In this document: positions 45,882 to 55,937 of the stretch, one piece after another | Layout: each line of letters starts with the position of its first letter | How positions within the stretch are numbered: the stretch's first letter is position 1 | Assembly: GCA_017630215.1 (NCBI GenBank) | Contig: JAGBVR010000006.1 | Location: 1 to 64,000 of the forward strand | Reading direction: 5' to 3' | DNA length: 64,000 bases | Origin: Bacteroidales bacterium | GTDB taxonomy: Bacteria > Bacteroidota > Bacteroidia > Bacteroidales > UBA932 | Notes under the pieces: model-generated | The model's database searches: none | Told to the model about the DNA's origin: nothing | The model's input: only the letters and a program-made list of their open reading frames with translations | Made by a program: the position numbers and the translations under genes

Positions 45882-47840
45882 ATGAAGATATCATTCAAAA
45901 GTTTATTGATGGGTACAGTTGCAGTGGCCGCCATGGCCTCCTGTGCATCGGATGGCGGTGCACTAGTCGTACCTGAGGCGCCGCTTGAGGAGTGCGTCTA
46001 TATGGGCGACAAGACTGAATTTTCAGTATGGGCTCCGGATGCGGAAGCTGCCAGGCTGAGGCTTTATCATTCGGCTTCTGAGGAGGCTGCCTTCGAGACA
46101 TTGGATATGAAGCTTGGAAAAGACGGACTCTGGAAGGCTACGGTAAAGGAGGATGTGAAGGGTGCTTTCTATACATTCCAGGTGCAGAAGAACGGGCAGT
46201 GGCTTGAGGAGACTGAAGGTATTGCAGCCAAGGCTGTCGGAGTAAACGGAACTCGTGGTGCTGTGATAGATTGGACTGAGACTGATCCTGAAGGCTGGGC
46301 TGAGGACAAGAGTCCGCTCATCAAGCCTTCGGACATCATCGTTTATGAGATGCACCATAGGGATTTCTCCATCCATCAGACTTCAGGTGTGAGCAATAAG
46401 GGTAAGTATCTTGCTCTTACAGAGGAAGGTACAAAGAATCCTGACGGTCTCGCTACTGGTATCGATCACCTAAAGGAAATCGGAGTTACATATGTTCAGC
46501 TCCTCCCTTCGACTGACTTTGTCACTGTGGATGAGACCCGCCTTGAGGACAATCAGTATAACTGGGGATATGATCCGTTCAACTACAATGCTGTCGAGGG
46601 CTCATATTCTACCGATCCATACAATCCGGTAACCCGTATCAAGGAATTCAAGCAGATGATCCAGGCTCTTCACAAGGCTGGCTTCCGCGTGATTCTCGAT
46701 GTGGTTTACAATCACACTTCTGACGCATCGAAGACTGGTTTCGAACGCACAATGCCGGGCTATTTCTACCGCATGCGCGAGGATGGAAGCTTCTTCAATG
46801 GTTCGGGCTGCGGAAATGAGACAGCTTCGGAGCAGGAAATGTTCCGCAAATATATGATCGAGTCGCTCGAGTGGTGGATGAAGGAATATCATATCGACGG
46901 ATTCCGCTTCGACCTTATGGCTATCCACGATATCGAGACAATGAACATCATCAGCGAGCGTCTTCACGCGATTGACCCTGATGTTGTTATCTACGGAGAG
47001 GGTTGGGCAGCAGAGGCTCCTGCTTATCCTGCAGAGGAGATAGCCCTCAAGGCCAATACGTATATGCTCGACAAGGTGGGCGCTTTCAGCGACAATATAC
47101 GTGATGCCGTTCGTGGTCCTCTTGGCTGCGAGAATGCCGGCTTCATGGACGGAGTGGCTGGAAACAAGGAAAACATACATTTCGGAATTGCCGGTGGAGT
47201 CGAGCACCCTCAGGTGAGCGTGGAACGCTGGACCAACAATCCACTCCAGCATGTAAGTTATGTCAGCTGCCACGATGATCATTGTCTCCGTGACCGTCTT
47301 GAAGAGGCTACCAAGGCTACTGAGAAGGAGCGTCTTGCAATGGTAAAGCTCGCTCAGACAGCGGTTTACACTTCTCAGGGTATTCCTTTCATCTTCAATG
47401 GTGAGGAGCTCTACCGTCACAAGCAGGGTGTCAAGAACAGTTACAACAAGCCAGACTCGATCAATGCGATCGACTGGACATACAAGACAAAATACAAGGA
47501 TCTTGTGGATTATTATGCAGGGCTTGCAGCCATCCGTCACGCTCATCCGGGTTTCTGTCTTGGAGATGCTGATCTGGTCCGTGAGAAACTTCAGTTCATA
47601 GAGGTGAACGACCCTTGCGTAGTGGCATTCCGTATCAGCGGACTCGAAGGAATCGATTCAGCGAAGTCGCTCACAGTCCTTCTCAACGGTTCGAAGAAGG
47701 CAGCGAAGGTGGACGTCCCTCAGGGCAACTACACCGTCCTCGCTAAGAACGGACAGGCAGATGCTGAGGGCCTCGGAGCATATTCAGGCAATACAATTTC
47801 AGCTGCTGCCACTTCAGCGACAATATTGGCAGAAAACTAA
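45882..47840 (+). CDS. type I pullulanase, GH13 lipoprotein
   Basis: Debranching enzyme cutting alpha-1,6 links in pullulan, starch or glycogen. The 652 residues have a lipoprotein signal (cysteine in MASC near 21) and an N-terminal CBM48-like domain (about 35-130). The GH13 barrel shows the pullulanase signature YNWGYDPFNYN, LDVVYNHTSD, GFRFDLMAI (Asp344), IYGEGW and YVSCHDDHCL. Residues after the lipid cysteine (ASDGGAL) are weakly acidic, so the membrane face is unsure. First gene of the third operon, whose promoter has LytTR-type repeats. Confidence 0.93.
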   Translation: MKISFKSLLMGTVAVAAMASCASDGGALVVPEAPLEECVYMGDKTEFSVWAPDAEAARLRLYHSASEEAAFETLDMKLGKDGLWKATVKEDVKGAFYTFQVQKNGQWLEETEGIAAKAVGVNGTRGAVIDWTETDPEGWAEDKSPLIKPSDIIVYEMHHRDFSIHQTSGVSNKGKYLALTEEGTKNPDGLATGIDHLKEIGVTYVQLLPSTDFVTVDETRLEDNQYNWGYDPFNYNAVEGSYSTDPYNPVTRIKEFKQMIQALHKAGFRVILDVVYNHTSDASKTGFERTMPGYFYRMREDGSFFNGSGCGNETASEQEMFRKYMIESLEWWMKEYHIDGFRFDLMAIHDIETMNIISERLHAIDPDVVIYGEGWAAEAPAYPAEEIALKANTYMLDKVGAFSDNIRDAVRGPLGCENAGFMDGVAGNKENIHFGIAGGVEHPQVSVERWTNNPLQHVSYVSCHDDHCLRDRLEEATKATEKERLAMVKLAQTAVYTSQGIPFIFNGEELYRHKQGVKNSYNKPDSINAIDWTYKTKYKDLVDYYAGLAAIRHAHPGFCLGDADLVREKLQFIEVNDPCVVAFRISGLEGIDSAKSLTVLLNGSKKAAKVDVPQGNYTVLAKNGQADAEGLGAYSGNTISAAATSATILAEN

Positions 47841-47853
47841 GAAGCGGTAACAG

Positions 47854-47947
47854 TTTCTGACACTGTCGCAGTTTCAAACACTGTCATCCTGTTTCGGCAC
47901 TGTCATCCTGTTTCTGACACTGTCATCCTGAGCGTAGCGAAGGATCT
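47854..47947 (+). repeat. tandem 18-20 bp repeats ending in a REP-like palindrome
   Basis: Four consecutive units of the form TTTCNGACACTGTCATCCTG start at 47854, 47872, 47892 and 47911. The last runs into AGCGTAGCGAAGGATCT, completing one member of the TGTCATCCTGAGCG...GGATCT palindrome family. The left arm of the palindrome thus appears to have been amplified. Not a CRISPR: no spacers. Confidence 0.8.
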
Positions 47948-47973
47948 TATAAATTAAAATAAATAACCAAGAT

Positions 47974-49194
47974 ATGAAGAAAATAGCAATCGCACTTACA
48001 GCTGCACTTTTCGCGATGGCCTGCAGTCAGGCTCCGCAGGGCCAGCAGCCACTCGAAAACTCAGTGGTTTATGAAATGAACGTACGTCAGTACACACCAG
48101 AGGGAACATTCGCCGCCGCGCAGCAGGAACTTCCTCGTCTGCAGGAACTCGGAATCGACATCCTCTGGCTTATGCCTATCCACCCTATCGGTGTGAAGGA
48201 GCGTAAGGGTACTCTCGGCTCTTATTATGCCATCGCTGACTATAAGGCAATCAATCCAGAATTCGGAACAATGGCTGATTTCGAGAATTTCCTTGCTGAA
48301 GCACATAAGCTTGGTTTCCGCGTGATTCTCGACTGTGTGGCAAACCATACTTCCCCTGATGCAAAGTGGATCAATGAGTGCCCTGCAGACTGGTATATGC
48401 GTGATTCTCTGGGCAATACCGTTGTGAACTATGACTGGTACGACATAGCTGAGCTAAATTACGACAAGCGCGAGGTCTGGGATGCAATGGCTGACCAGAT
48501 GCGTTTCTGGATGGAGAAGGGAGTTGACGGCTTCCGTTGCGATATGGCATGCGAGATTCCGCTCGAGTTCTGGCAGGAAACCATTTCTGCTCTTCGTGCC
48601 GACTATCCTGGAATGTATATGCTTGCAGAGGGTGAAGAGCCTAAGCTTCATTCACTTTCAGGCTTCAATTCATCATACGCCTGGGAACTTCACCATATGC
48701 TGAATGCAATCGCACGTGGCGAGAAGAATATTCCTGAACTTCTTGAGTATATTCAGAAAGATGCAGAAAGACATCCGGCAGATGCTTTCCGTCTTATGTT
48801 CACATCCAATCATGATGAGAACTCATGGGCTGGTACAGAGTTCGAAAGAATGGGTGATGCAGCCAAGCTCATGGCAGTGCTGACATTCACCCTTCCAAAT
48901 GGTCAGCCGCTTATCTACACAGGTCAGGAAATGGGCTGGAACAAGAGATTTGAGTTCTTTGAGAAGGATCCGATTCCGGCTTGGGAGAAGAATGAGTATT
49001 TTGACTTCTACAAGTGGCTCATTGACATCCGTCATACCAACCCTGCACTTGCCTCTGGAGACAAGGGCGGCAAGTTCGAGGTGGTTTCCACAGATGACAG
49101 CACTCTCGTGTTCACCCGTACACTTCCTCAGAACAAGGTGACTGTAAAGGCTCAGCTCAAGGCTCCTTGGTCATATGAAATCGTTGCAGAATAA
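47974..49194 (+). CDS. GH13 alpha-amylase-family lipoprotein
   Basis: A compact 406-residue enzyme with lipoprotein signal (cysteine 17 in LFAMAC). Motifs are LDCVANHTSPD, GFRCDMACE (Asp190), MLAEGEE and FTSNHDENSW. No accessory domain. Residues following the cysteine (SQAPQGQQP) lack acidic character, so it may face the periplasm. Related in build to the genes at 25974 and 40699. Follows pulA after a gap holding tandem repeats, and the next start is 71 bp away. Confidence 0.9.
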   Translation: MKKIAIALTAALFAMACSQAPQGQQPLENSVVYEMNVRQYTPEGTFAAAQQELPRLQELGIDILWLMPIHPIGVKERKGTLGSYYAIADYKAINPEFGTMADFENFLAEAHKLGFRVILDCVANHTSPDAKWINECPADWYMRDSLGNTVVNYDWYDIAELNYDKREVWDAMADQMRFWMEKGVDGFRCDMACEIPLEFWQETISALRADYPGMYMLAEGEEPKLHSLSGFNSSYAWELHHMLNAIARGEKNIPELLEYIQKDAERHPADAFRLMFTSNHDENSWAGTEFERMGDAAKLMAVLTFTLPNGQPLIYTGQEMGWNKRFEFFEKDPIPAWEKNEYFDFYKWLIDIRHTNPALASGDKGGKFEVVSTDDSTLVFTRTLPQNKVTVKAQLKAPWSYEIVAE

Positions 49195-49204
49195 ATAATA
49201 TCGT

Positions 49205-49252
49205 GATCCCCGGCCAGAAGGACAATTTCATCTCCGGCCTGACCGAGGATCT
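49205..49252. repeat. degenerate REP-like palindrome pair
   Basis: GATCCCCGGCCAG at the left and GGCCTGACCGAGGATC at the right form an imperfect palindrome related to the CCCCGG copies at 3078 and 7977. It lies in the gap before the next GH13 gene and in frame with its upstream extension, which I therefore do not treat as coding. Confidence 0.55.
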
Positions 49253-49265
49253 GTTAAAGATAAAG

Positions 49266-51197
49266 ATGAAGAAAATATTAATAACACTGACTGCCATTGC
49301 TCTTGCCGCCTGCACCGGCAAGCCGGCTTTCGATCCGGCTTCAGTGGCAGACGCAACTGCGGACCAGGTGACGCGCGTAGAGCCGCTTTCGTGGTGGACA
49401 GGTATGAAGATGCCGCTTCAGCTCCTTGTTCAGGGAGAGGGAATCTCTGAATACAATGTCACTATCGAAGGCGGAGCAGGGGTATCTGTTGAGAAGATCA
49501 ATAAGGCTGACAGCCCGAACTACCTTTTTGTAGATGTGAAAGTGGCCTCGAATGCCCAGCCAGGAACATATTACATCGTATTCTCCAAGGACGGACAGTC
49601 ATTCAAATATCCTTATGAGATAGCGGCACGTCGTGAGGGTTCTGCGGAAAGAACCAGCTTCACCACTGCAGACATGATATATCTCATTATGCCAGACCGC
49701 TTTGCGAATGGTGATCCTTCGAATGACTCTGTCGATGGTATGCCTGATAAGGTGGCTCGTAATCTGGCTTTCGGCCGTCACGGAGGAGATATTCAGGGTA
49801 TAATTGACCATCTTGATTATATCAGCGAACTTGGTGCTACTGCGATCTGGTGTACTCCTCTGATCGAGGATAACCTTCCTTGGATCACATATCACGGCTA
49901 TGCGTGCACCGATTATTATCATATAGATGCGCGCTTCGGTGACAATGACCTTTTCAAGACTTATGTGCAGAAGGCTCACGAGAAGGACCTTAAGATCATA
50001 ATGGACATCGTTCCTAACCACGCCGCTTCGGGACATTGGTGGATGAAGGATACTCCTTTCAAGGACTGGTACCACGTCTTCGACACATATACAGGCTCGA
50101 ACATCGTATTCTCTACCAATATGGACCCTAACGCTTCGAAACAGGATCTTTACATCCAGGAAAGCGGATGGTTCGACCGTACAATGGTGGATATGAACCT
50201 CGATAACCCGTTCGTGCTCAAATACTTCCAGCAGTGGGCGATCTGGTGGATCGAGTGGGCTGACCTTGACGGATTCCGTGTGGATACATATCCGTATAAT
50301 GAGAAGGATCCTATGGCGCAGTGGTGTGCCGCGGTGATGAACGAGTATCCGAACTTCAATATCGTGGGCGAGTGCTGGACAACTTCCATCCCTCAGCTTG
50401 CATACTGGCAGGGCGGCAATGAAAACAAGGACGGATTCGACTCGCACCTCAAGTCGATCATGGATTTCCCGCTCCACGACGCTCTTCGTGCAGGCTTGGT
50501 GGAAGACAATCCGGGCTGGGGTCAGGGTATCCTTCGCGTATATGATATCCTTTCACACGATTTCGTATATCACGATCTTTCCAATATGATGATCTTCCCT
50601 GGAAATCACGACACTGCACGTCTTGGTGATGCCCTTCGCAAGAACCCGGACCGTGTCAAGATTGCTATGGCAATGATGGCCACAATGCGTGGATATCCTC
50701 AGATCTTCGCCGGTGACGAGCTTATGTTCGTGTCGAATAATCTCAGGGATGCGGGAGATCACGGCGGACTTCGCGTGGACTTCCCGGGCGGATGGGAAGG
50801 TGACGAAATGAACCTCTTCACAGCAGAGGGTCGTGCGAAGGCAACAAAGAACACAGACGGTCTCGAAGTGCCTCAGGGCCAGGCGGCTGACCTCTTTGAT
50901 TTCGTGAGCCATCTCTTCCAGTGGAGAAAGACGAAGGATGTCATCCACAACGGAAAGACAATGCATTTCATGACCCGTGACAATACATACGGTTACTTCC
51001 GTTATGATGAGGATGATGTGGTATTCGTATATATCAATAACTCCCTTGAGCCGAAGAACATCCCTTGGACATACTACAAGGAGATTTCAGAAGGCCTCAC
51101 AGACGGAGTCAATGTAATGACAGGCGAACCTTTCGAGGTTTCAGACGTAACTGTAGTCGCTCCTCAGTCGGTTCTCATAGTTGAATATCAGAAATAA
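49266..51197 (+). CDS. GH13 cyclomaltodextrinase-like lipoprotein
   Basis: A 643-residue enzyme with lipoprotein signal (cysteine 16 in IALAAC). SusA-like build: Cyc-maltodext_N, GH13 barrel (MDIVPNHAASGHW, GFRVDTYPY with Asp340, IVGECWTT, FPGNHDTARL) and C-terminal domain. Close paralogue of the gene at 37238 but lipid-anchored and without its Gln/Gly insert. I start at 49266 because the 21 extra codons of the longer frame come from a repeat and would bury the signal peptide. Confidence 0.92.
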   Translation: MKKILITLTAIALAACTGKPAFDPASVADATADQVTRVEPLSWWTGMKMPLQLLVQGEGISEYNVTIEGGAGVSVEKINKADSPNYLFVDVKVASNAQPGTYYIVFSKDGQSFKYPYEIAARREGSAERTSFTTADMIYLIMPDRFANGDPSNDSVDGMPDKVARNLAFGRHGGDIQGIIDHLDYISELGATAIWCTPLIEDNLPWITYHGYACTDYYHIDARFGDNDLFKTYVQKAHEKDLKIIMDIVPNHAASGHWWMKDTPFKDWYHVFDTYTGSNIVFSTNMDPNASKQDLYIQESGWFDRTMVDMNLDNPFVLKYFQQWAIWWIEWADLDGFRVDTYPYNEKDPMAQWCAAVMNEYPNFNIVGECWTTSIPQLAYWQGGNENKDGFDSHLKSIMDFPLHDALRAGLVEDNPGWGQGILRVYDILSHDFVYHDLSNMMIFPGNHDTARLGDALRKNPDRVKIAMAMMATMRGYPQIFAGDELMFVSNNLRDAGDHGGLRVDFPGGWEGDEMNLFTAEGRAKATKNTDGLEVPQGQAADLFDFVSHLFQWRKTKDVIHNGKTMHFMTRDNTYGYFRYDEDDVVFVYINNSLEPKNIPWTYYKEISEGLTDGVNVMTGEPFEVSDVTVVAPQSVLIVEYQK

Positions 51198-51199
51198 AG

Positions 51200-51292
51200 T
51201 TTTCTCGACTTTGCTCGAAATAACAATGAAGATTTTATTCTGAGCGAACTCCGCTCTTGTCATTCTGAGCGAGCGCAGCGAGCGTGAGAATC
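51200..51292. repeat. cluster of REP-like palindromes
   Basis: Three related elements fill the gap: TTCTCGACTTTGCTCGAAAT (51203-51222, reverse form), TTCTGAGCGAACTCCGCTC (51238-51256) and GTCATTCTGAGCGAGCGCAG with GCGTGAGAATCT (51259-51292). All belong to the TGTCATTCTGAGCG...GAATCT type also present inside metG and after pulA. Confidence 0.75.
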
Positions 51293-51317
51293 TATAAAAT
51301 GAAAAAACAAAACATAA

Positions 51318-53528
<2,211 letters not shown>

Positions 53529-53567
53529 ATTGAAGTCTTTATATTAACCAACACTATTTACTAAAAA

Positions 53568-53705
53568 ATGAAGAAAACAAACAATTTCGCCCCAGTGATG
53601 GGGTATGCATCTCCCGAAGTCAAAGTAGTGGAGATCGCCGCAGAGGGTGTTCTCTGCCAGAGTGGACAGTTCGAAGAGTGGAACGAAGAAACTCTCGAGT
53701 GGTAA
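53568..53705 (+). CDS. 45-residue peptide of unknown function
   Basis: A small open frame starting MKKTNNFAPVMGYASPEVKV and ending NEETLEW, with an EGVLCQSG motif near residues 26-33 and no signal peptide. It lies 39 bp after GH97 and 32 bp before the fimbrillin-like lipoprotein, in the same direction and in good codon style. Short peptides with a SPEV...VVEI start and a Gly/Ser/Cys centre are common in Bacteroidetes near surface-protein genes, but I know no function. It could be a leader, a modified peptide precursor or a small structural protein. Confidence 0.65.
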   Translation: MKKTNNFAPVMGYASPEVKVVEIAAEGVLCQSGQFEEWNEETLEW

Positions 53706-53737
53706 CAGGTGTCAAACAATTAATGAATCAAGGAACA

Positions 53738-55549
53738 ATGAAAAGAATCTATTCATTTATGTTTGCAGCTGTTGCCGCATTCGCAGCAGCTTCTTGTGCG
53801 CAGGAGCTTGACAATCAGGTTCCTGCAGGTGAGACAGTGACATTCGAGGCTTCAGTTGACGGAGCTGAGACAAAGGCTGTCCTCGACGGTAAGGTATCAA
53901 AGTGGGAAAAGGGTGACAAGATCACTATCCACAACGGTACTAAGGGTTATGAGTTTGCAACTACCGACGAAGGTGTGAAGGCAAACTTCTCATACACCGG
54001 TACTGATTTCGAAGGTGATAAGTTCATCGCAGTTTATCCTGCAGGTAAGTATACTGCTGATGTGGAGGCTAAGACTGTAAAAGCGAACATCCCTACATAT
54101 CAGCCAAGCCGTGATAACAGCTTCAGCGAAGGATCGGTTCCTTCAGTAGCATATACCGAAAACCAGTCTCTTGCATTCAAGAATGCAGCGGCTCTTCTTA
54201 AGTTTACAGTTAAGGGAAAGAATGTTAAAGGTCTCGTATTCTTCGGTAACAATGGTGAGGCTGTTTCTGGTGATGTAGCTGTTTCTCTTAATGAGGATAA
54301 TACAGTGAAGTCTGTTGTAGCTCAGGAAACAACCATCACTGAGAATGATGTTACTGAGACAAAACTCATCACTTGGGCAAAGGTATGGGCTCAGACTGAC
54401 AACTGGTGCTTCAAAGAGGGTACAACTTACTATCTTTCTGTAGTTCCGCAGAAGTTCGAGAAGGGCTTCAGTGTCAATCTTGAAATTGACGGCGTAGGTG
54501 AAGTTAAGGTGAAGGGCCTTGAGACTGCATATGACCTTAAGCCTAACACAATCCTTAACCTTGGCGAGCTAGAGTATGTAGCACCTGTAGTTGACCATTC
54601 TGGTTGGTCACTTCCTGGTGGATATAATAGCTGGAATACTGCAAATACATTCCTTTATGAAGACGGTGATTACTATGTTGCCAAGAATGTAAAGGTGATG
54701 GATAAGCAGAGCGGTCAGGAAGCCGGCTTTAAGTTCCAGCATGCAGAATTCGGTTGGAAGGGTGTAGGAGCTACAACAGCGCTGACATCAGGACAGTGGC
54801 ATAAGCTTAATGGTGAAAAAAACATCTCTCTCTCTGCTGGAAATGTTGCATACGATATTTATATGACAAAGGATGGAAGCCAGTTCCAGGCTGTGACTGC
54901 TGGTAGTCCTGTTCCTCAGGCACCGCCTGTTGTTGCTGATTATTGGGGACTTATAGGCTCAATGACTAACTGGGCTGATGATCTGGTTCTTGCAGAAGAA
55001 GGTGATTATCTGACTGTGAAGGGAGTTGCCTTTAAGACAACAGATGAATTCAAGTTCCGTAAGAATGGCCAGTGGAGTGATCAGAAGATAGCAAGTGCTA
55101 CAGCAAAAGCAGATATTGAGTATGACCTTGTAGATGCTGGTTCAAACAATATGAAGATAGCCGTAGCTGGAACTTATGATGTATATGTTAAGAAAGATCT
55201 CACAAAGGTATATTTCATGACAGTTGGTAAGACTCCGGCAGAAGCTACAAAAGCCACTACATACAAGCTCTACATCAAACCATCAGTTTCATGGTCTAAA
55301 TACTATTTGTACGCATGGGGTGGCTATTCAACCGGAGGCTGGCCAGGAAAGCAGCTTACACTGAAAGAAAATGCGCCTGATGATAAGGGAGAATGTTATT
55401 ATGTAGAGATTCCTAATGGAACCAATATTGTCAACTTTATTGTCAATAATAACTCTGGCAAGCAGACTAAGGATTTGACCAAAGCTAAAATTAAGACTCT
55501 GTCAACAGGCGATTGCTTCTATGAGCTTGTTTCAGCAGACCTGAAGTAA
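53738..55549 (+). CDS. fimbrillin-like/starch-binding lipoprotein
   Basis: A 603-residue lipoprotein (cysteine 20 in FAAASC, then AQELDNQ). Residues 27-300 look like a fimbrillin-family N-terminal domain: FEASVDGAETKAVLDGKVSKW, GDKITIHNG, FIAVYPAG and NAAALLKFTVKG. Two SusE/CBM-like beta-sandwich domains follow (about 305-405 and 410-515), then a C-terminal CBM26-like module with YLYAWGGYSTGGWPGK (about 525-603). It has no enzyme motif, and a role as surface starch binder replacing SusE/F is likely. I start at 53738, where the signal peptide begins. Last gene of the operon. Confidence 0.8.
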   Translation: MKRIYSFMFAAVAAFAAASCAQELDNQVPAGETVTFEASVDGAETKAVLDGKVSKWEKGDKITIHNGTKGYEFATTDEGVKANFSYTGTDFEGDKFIAVYPAGKYTADVEAKTVKANIPTYQPSRDNSFSEGSVPSVAYTENQSLAFKNAAALLKFTVKGKNVKGLVFFGNNGEAVSGDVAVSLNEDNTVKSVVAQETTITENDVTETKLITWAKVWAQTDNWCFKEGTTYYLSVVPQKFEKGFSVNLEIDGVGEVKVKGLETAYDLKPNTILNLGELEYVAPVVDHSGWSLPGGYNSWNTANTFLYEDGDYYVAKNVKVMDKQSGQEAGFKFQHAEFGWKGVGATTALTSGQWHKLNGEKNISLSAGNVAYDIYMTKDGSQFQAVTAGSPVPQAPPVVADYWGLIGSMTNWADDLVLAEEGDYLTVKGVAFKTTDEFKFRKNGQWSDQKIASATAKADIEYDLVDAGSNNMKIAVAGTYDVYVKKDLTKVYFMTVGKTPAEATKATTYKLYIKPSVSWSKYYLYAWGGYSTGGWPGKQLTLKENAPDDKGECYYVEIPNGTNIVNFIVNNNSGKQTKDLTKAKIKTLSTGDCFYELVSADLK

Positions 55550-55574
55550 TATAAAATAACTTAATACAAAAAAT

Positions 55575-55603
55575 GACAGCATCAGCAATGGTGCTGTCTT
55601 TTT
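55575..55603 (+). terminator. terminator after third operon
   Basis: A stem GACAGCATC (55575-55583) with GGTGCTGTC (55590-55598), one G-U or mismatch pair, a 6-base loop and TTTTT. Confidence 0.85.
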
Positions 55604-55807
55604 CGTAGTACGCCAGGACGTTGTTGTCTGTTGCACTATTGGTCCAACAGGTCCCTAATTAATGTGTTGTGAAACCGCGGATGGTAAAGTGGAACAGCAA
55701 GTATGTTTTGACGAGTATATCCCGTAGAGCGGAAAAAAACTACTGATGGCATTCCGTCCGCTCAACGGGTCAAAGGGTGCCACACCCTGGTTTGGACGAC
55801 GATGTAT

Positions 55808-55858
55808 TCCGTCCGTCCCGAAAAAATGACCGCTCATCCGTACCATTGGCCCTTTGGT
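55808..55858 (+). promoter_or_regulatory. LytTR-type direct repeats upstream of 1116-residue GH13 gene
   Basis: TCCGTCCGT (55808-55816), ACCGCTCAT (55829-55837) and CCCTTTGGT (55850-55858) are spaced exactly 21 bp apart; the first two deviate from the LytTR half-site pattern at one base, the third at two. The last begins 41 bp before the -7 box, the same distance as at the pullulanase promoter. A fourth weak copy CTGGTTTGG lies at 55787. Confidence 0.55.
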
Positions 55859-55890
55859 CGGGAGATTTTCGTGAAGTGGGTGATTATGTG

Positions 55891-55898
55891 TATCTTTA
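55891..55898 (+). promoter_or_regulatory. -7 box for 1116-residue GH13 gene
   Basis: TATCTTTA, preceded by TGTG as at the pullulanase promoter, 40 bp before the start codon. Confidence 0.55.
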
Positions 55899-55937
55899 AA
55901 GATTGATTTATATTGAAACTAACCAACAATACACTTT

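Larger units (their letters stand above)
55604..55937. other. upstream region of the 1116-residue GH13 gene
   Basis: No gene is supported; a 63-codon minus-strand frame (55655-55846) lacks any coding sign. ATTCCGTCCG occurs twice (55751-55760 and 55806-55815). The 3' part carries 21-bp-phased repeats and the promoter listed separately. Confidence 0.5.

Noticed and set aside
46602..47546. Long minus-strand frame (314 codons) opposite pullulanase, and similar ones opposite other GH13 genes
   Set aside because: They mirror the codon bias of real GH13 genes on the plus strand and show no family motif, signal or spacing.
47854..47947. Possible CRISPR array because of regular 18-20 bp units
   Set aside because: Units are directly adjacent with no spacers and no cas genes are nearby; they derive from a palindromic repeat arm.
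49203..49265. Upstream 21-codon extension of the GH13 lipoprotein
   Set aside because: It overlaps a degenerate palindrome and would place the lipoprotein signal internally.
55655..55846. 63-codon minus-strand frame in the gap before the 1116-residue GH13 gene
   Set aside because: Atypical composition for the genome, no recognisable motif, and it overlaps the phased repeats of the promoter region.
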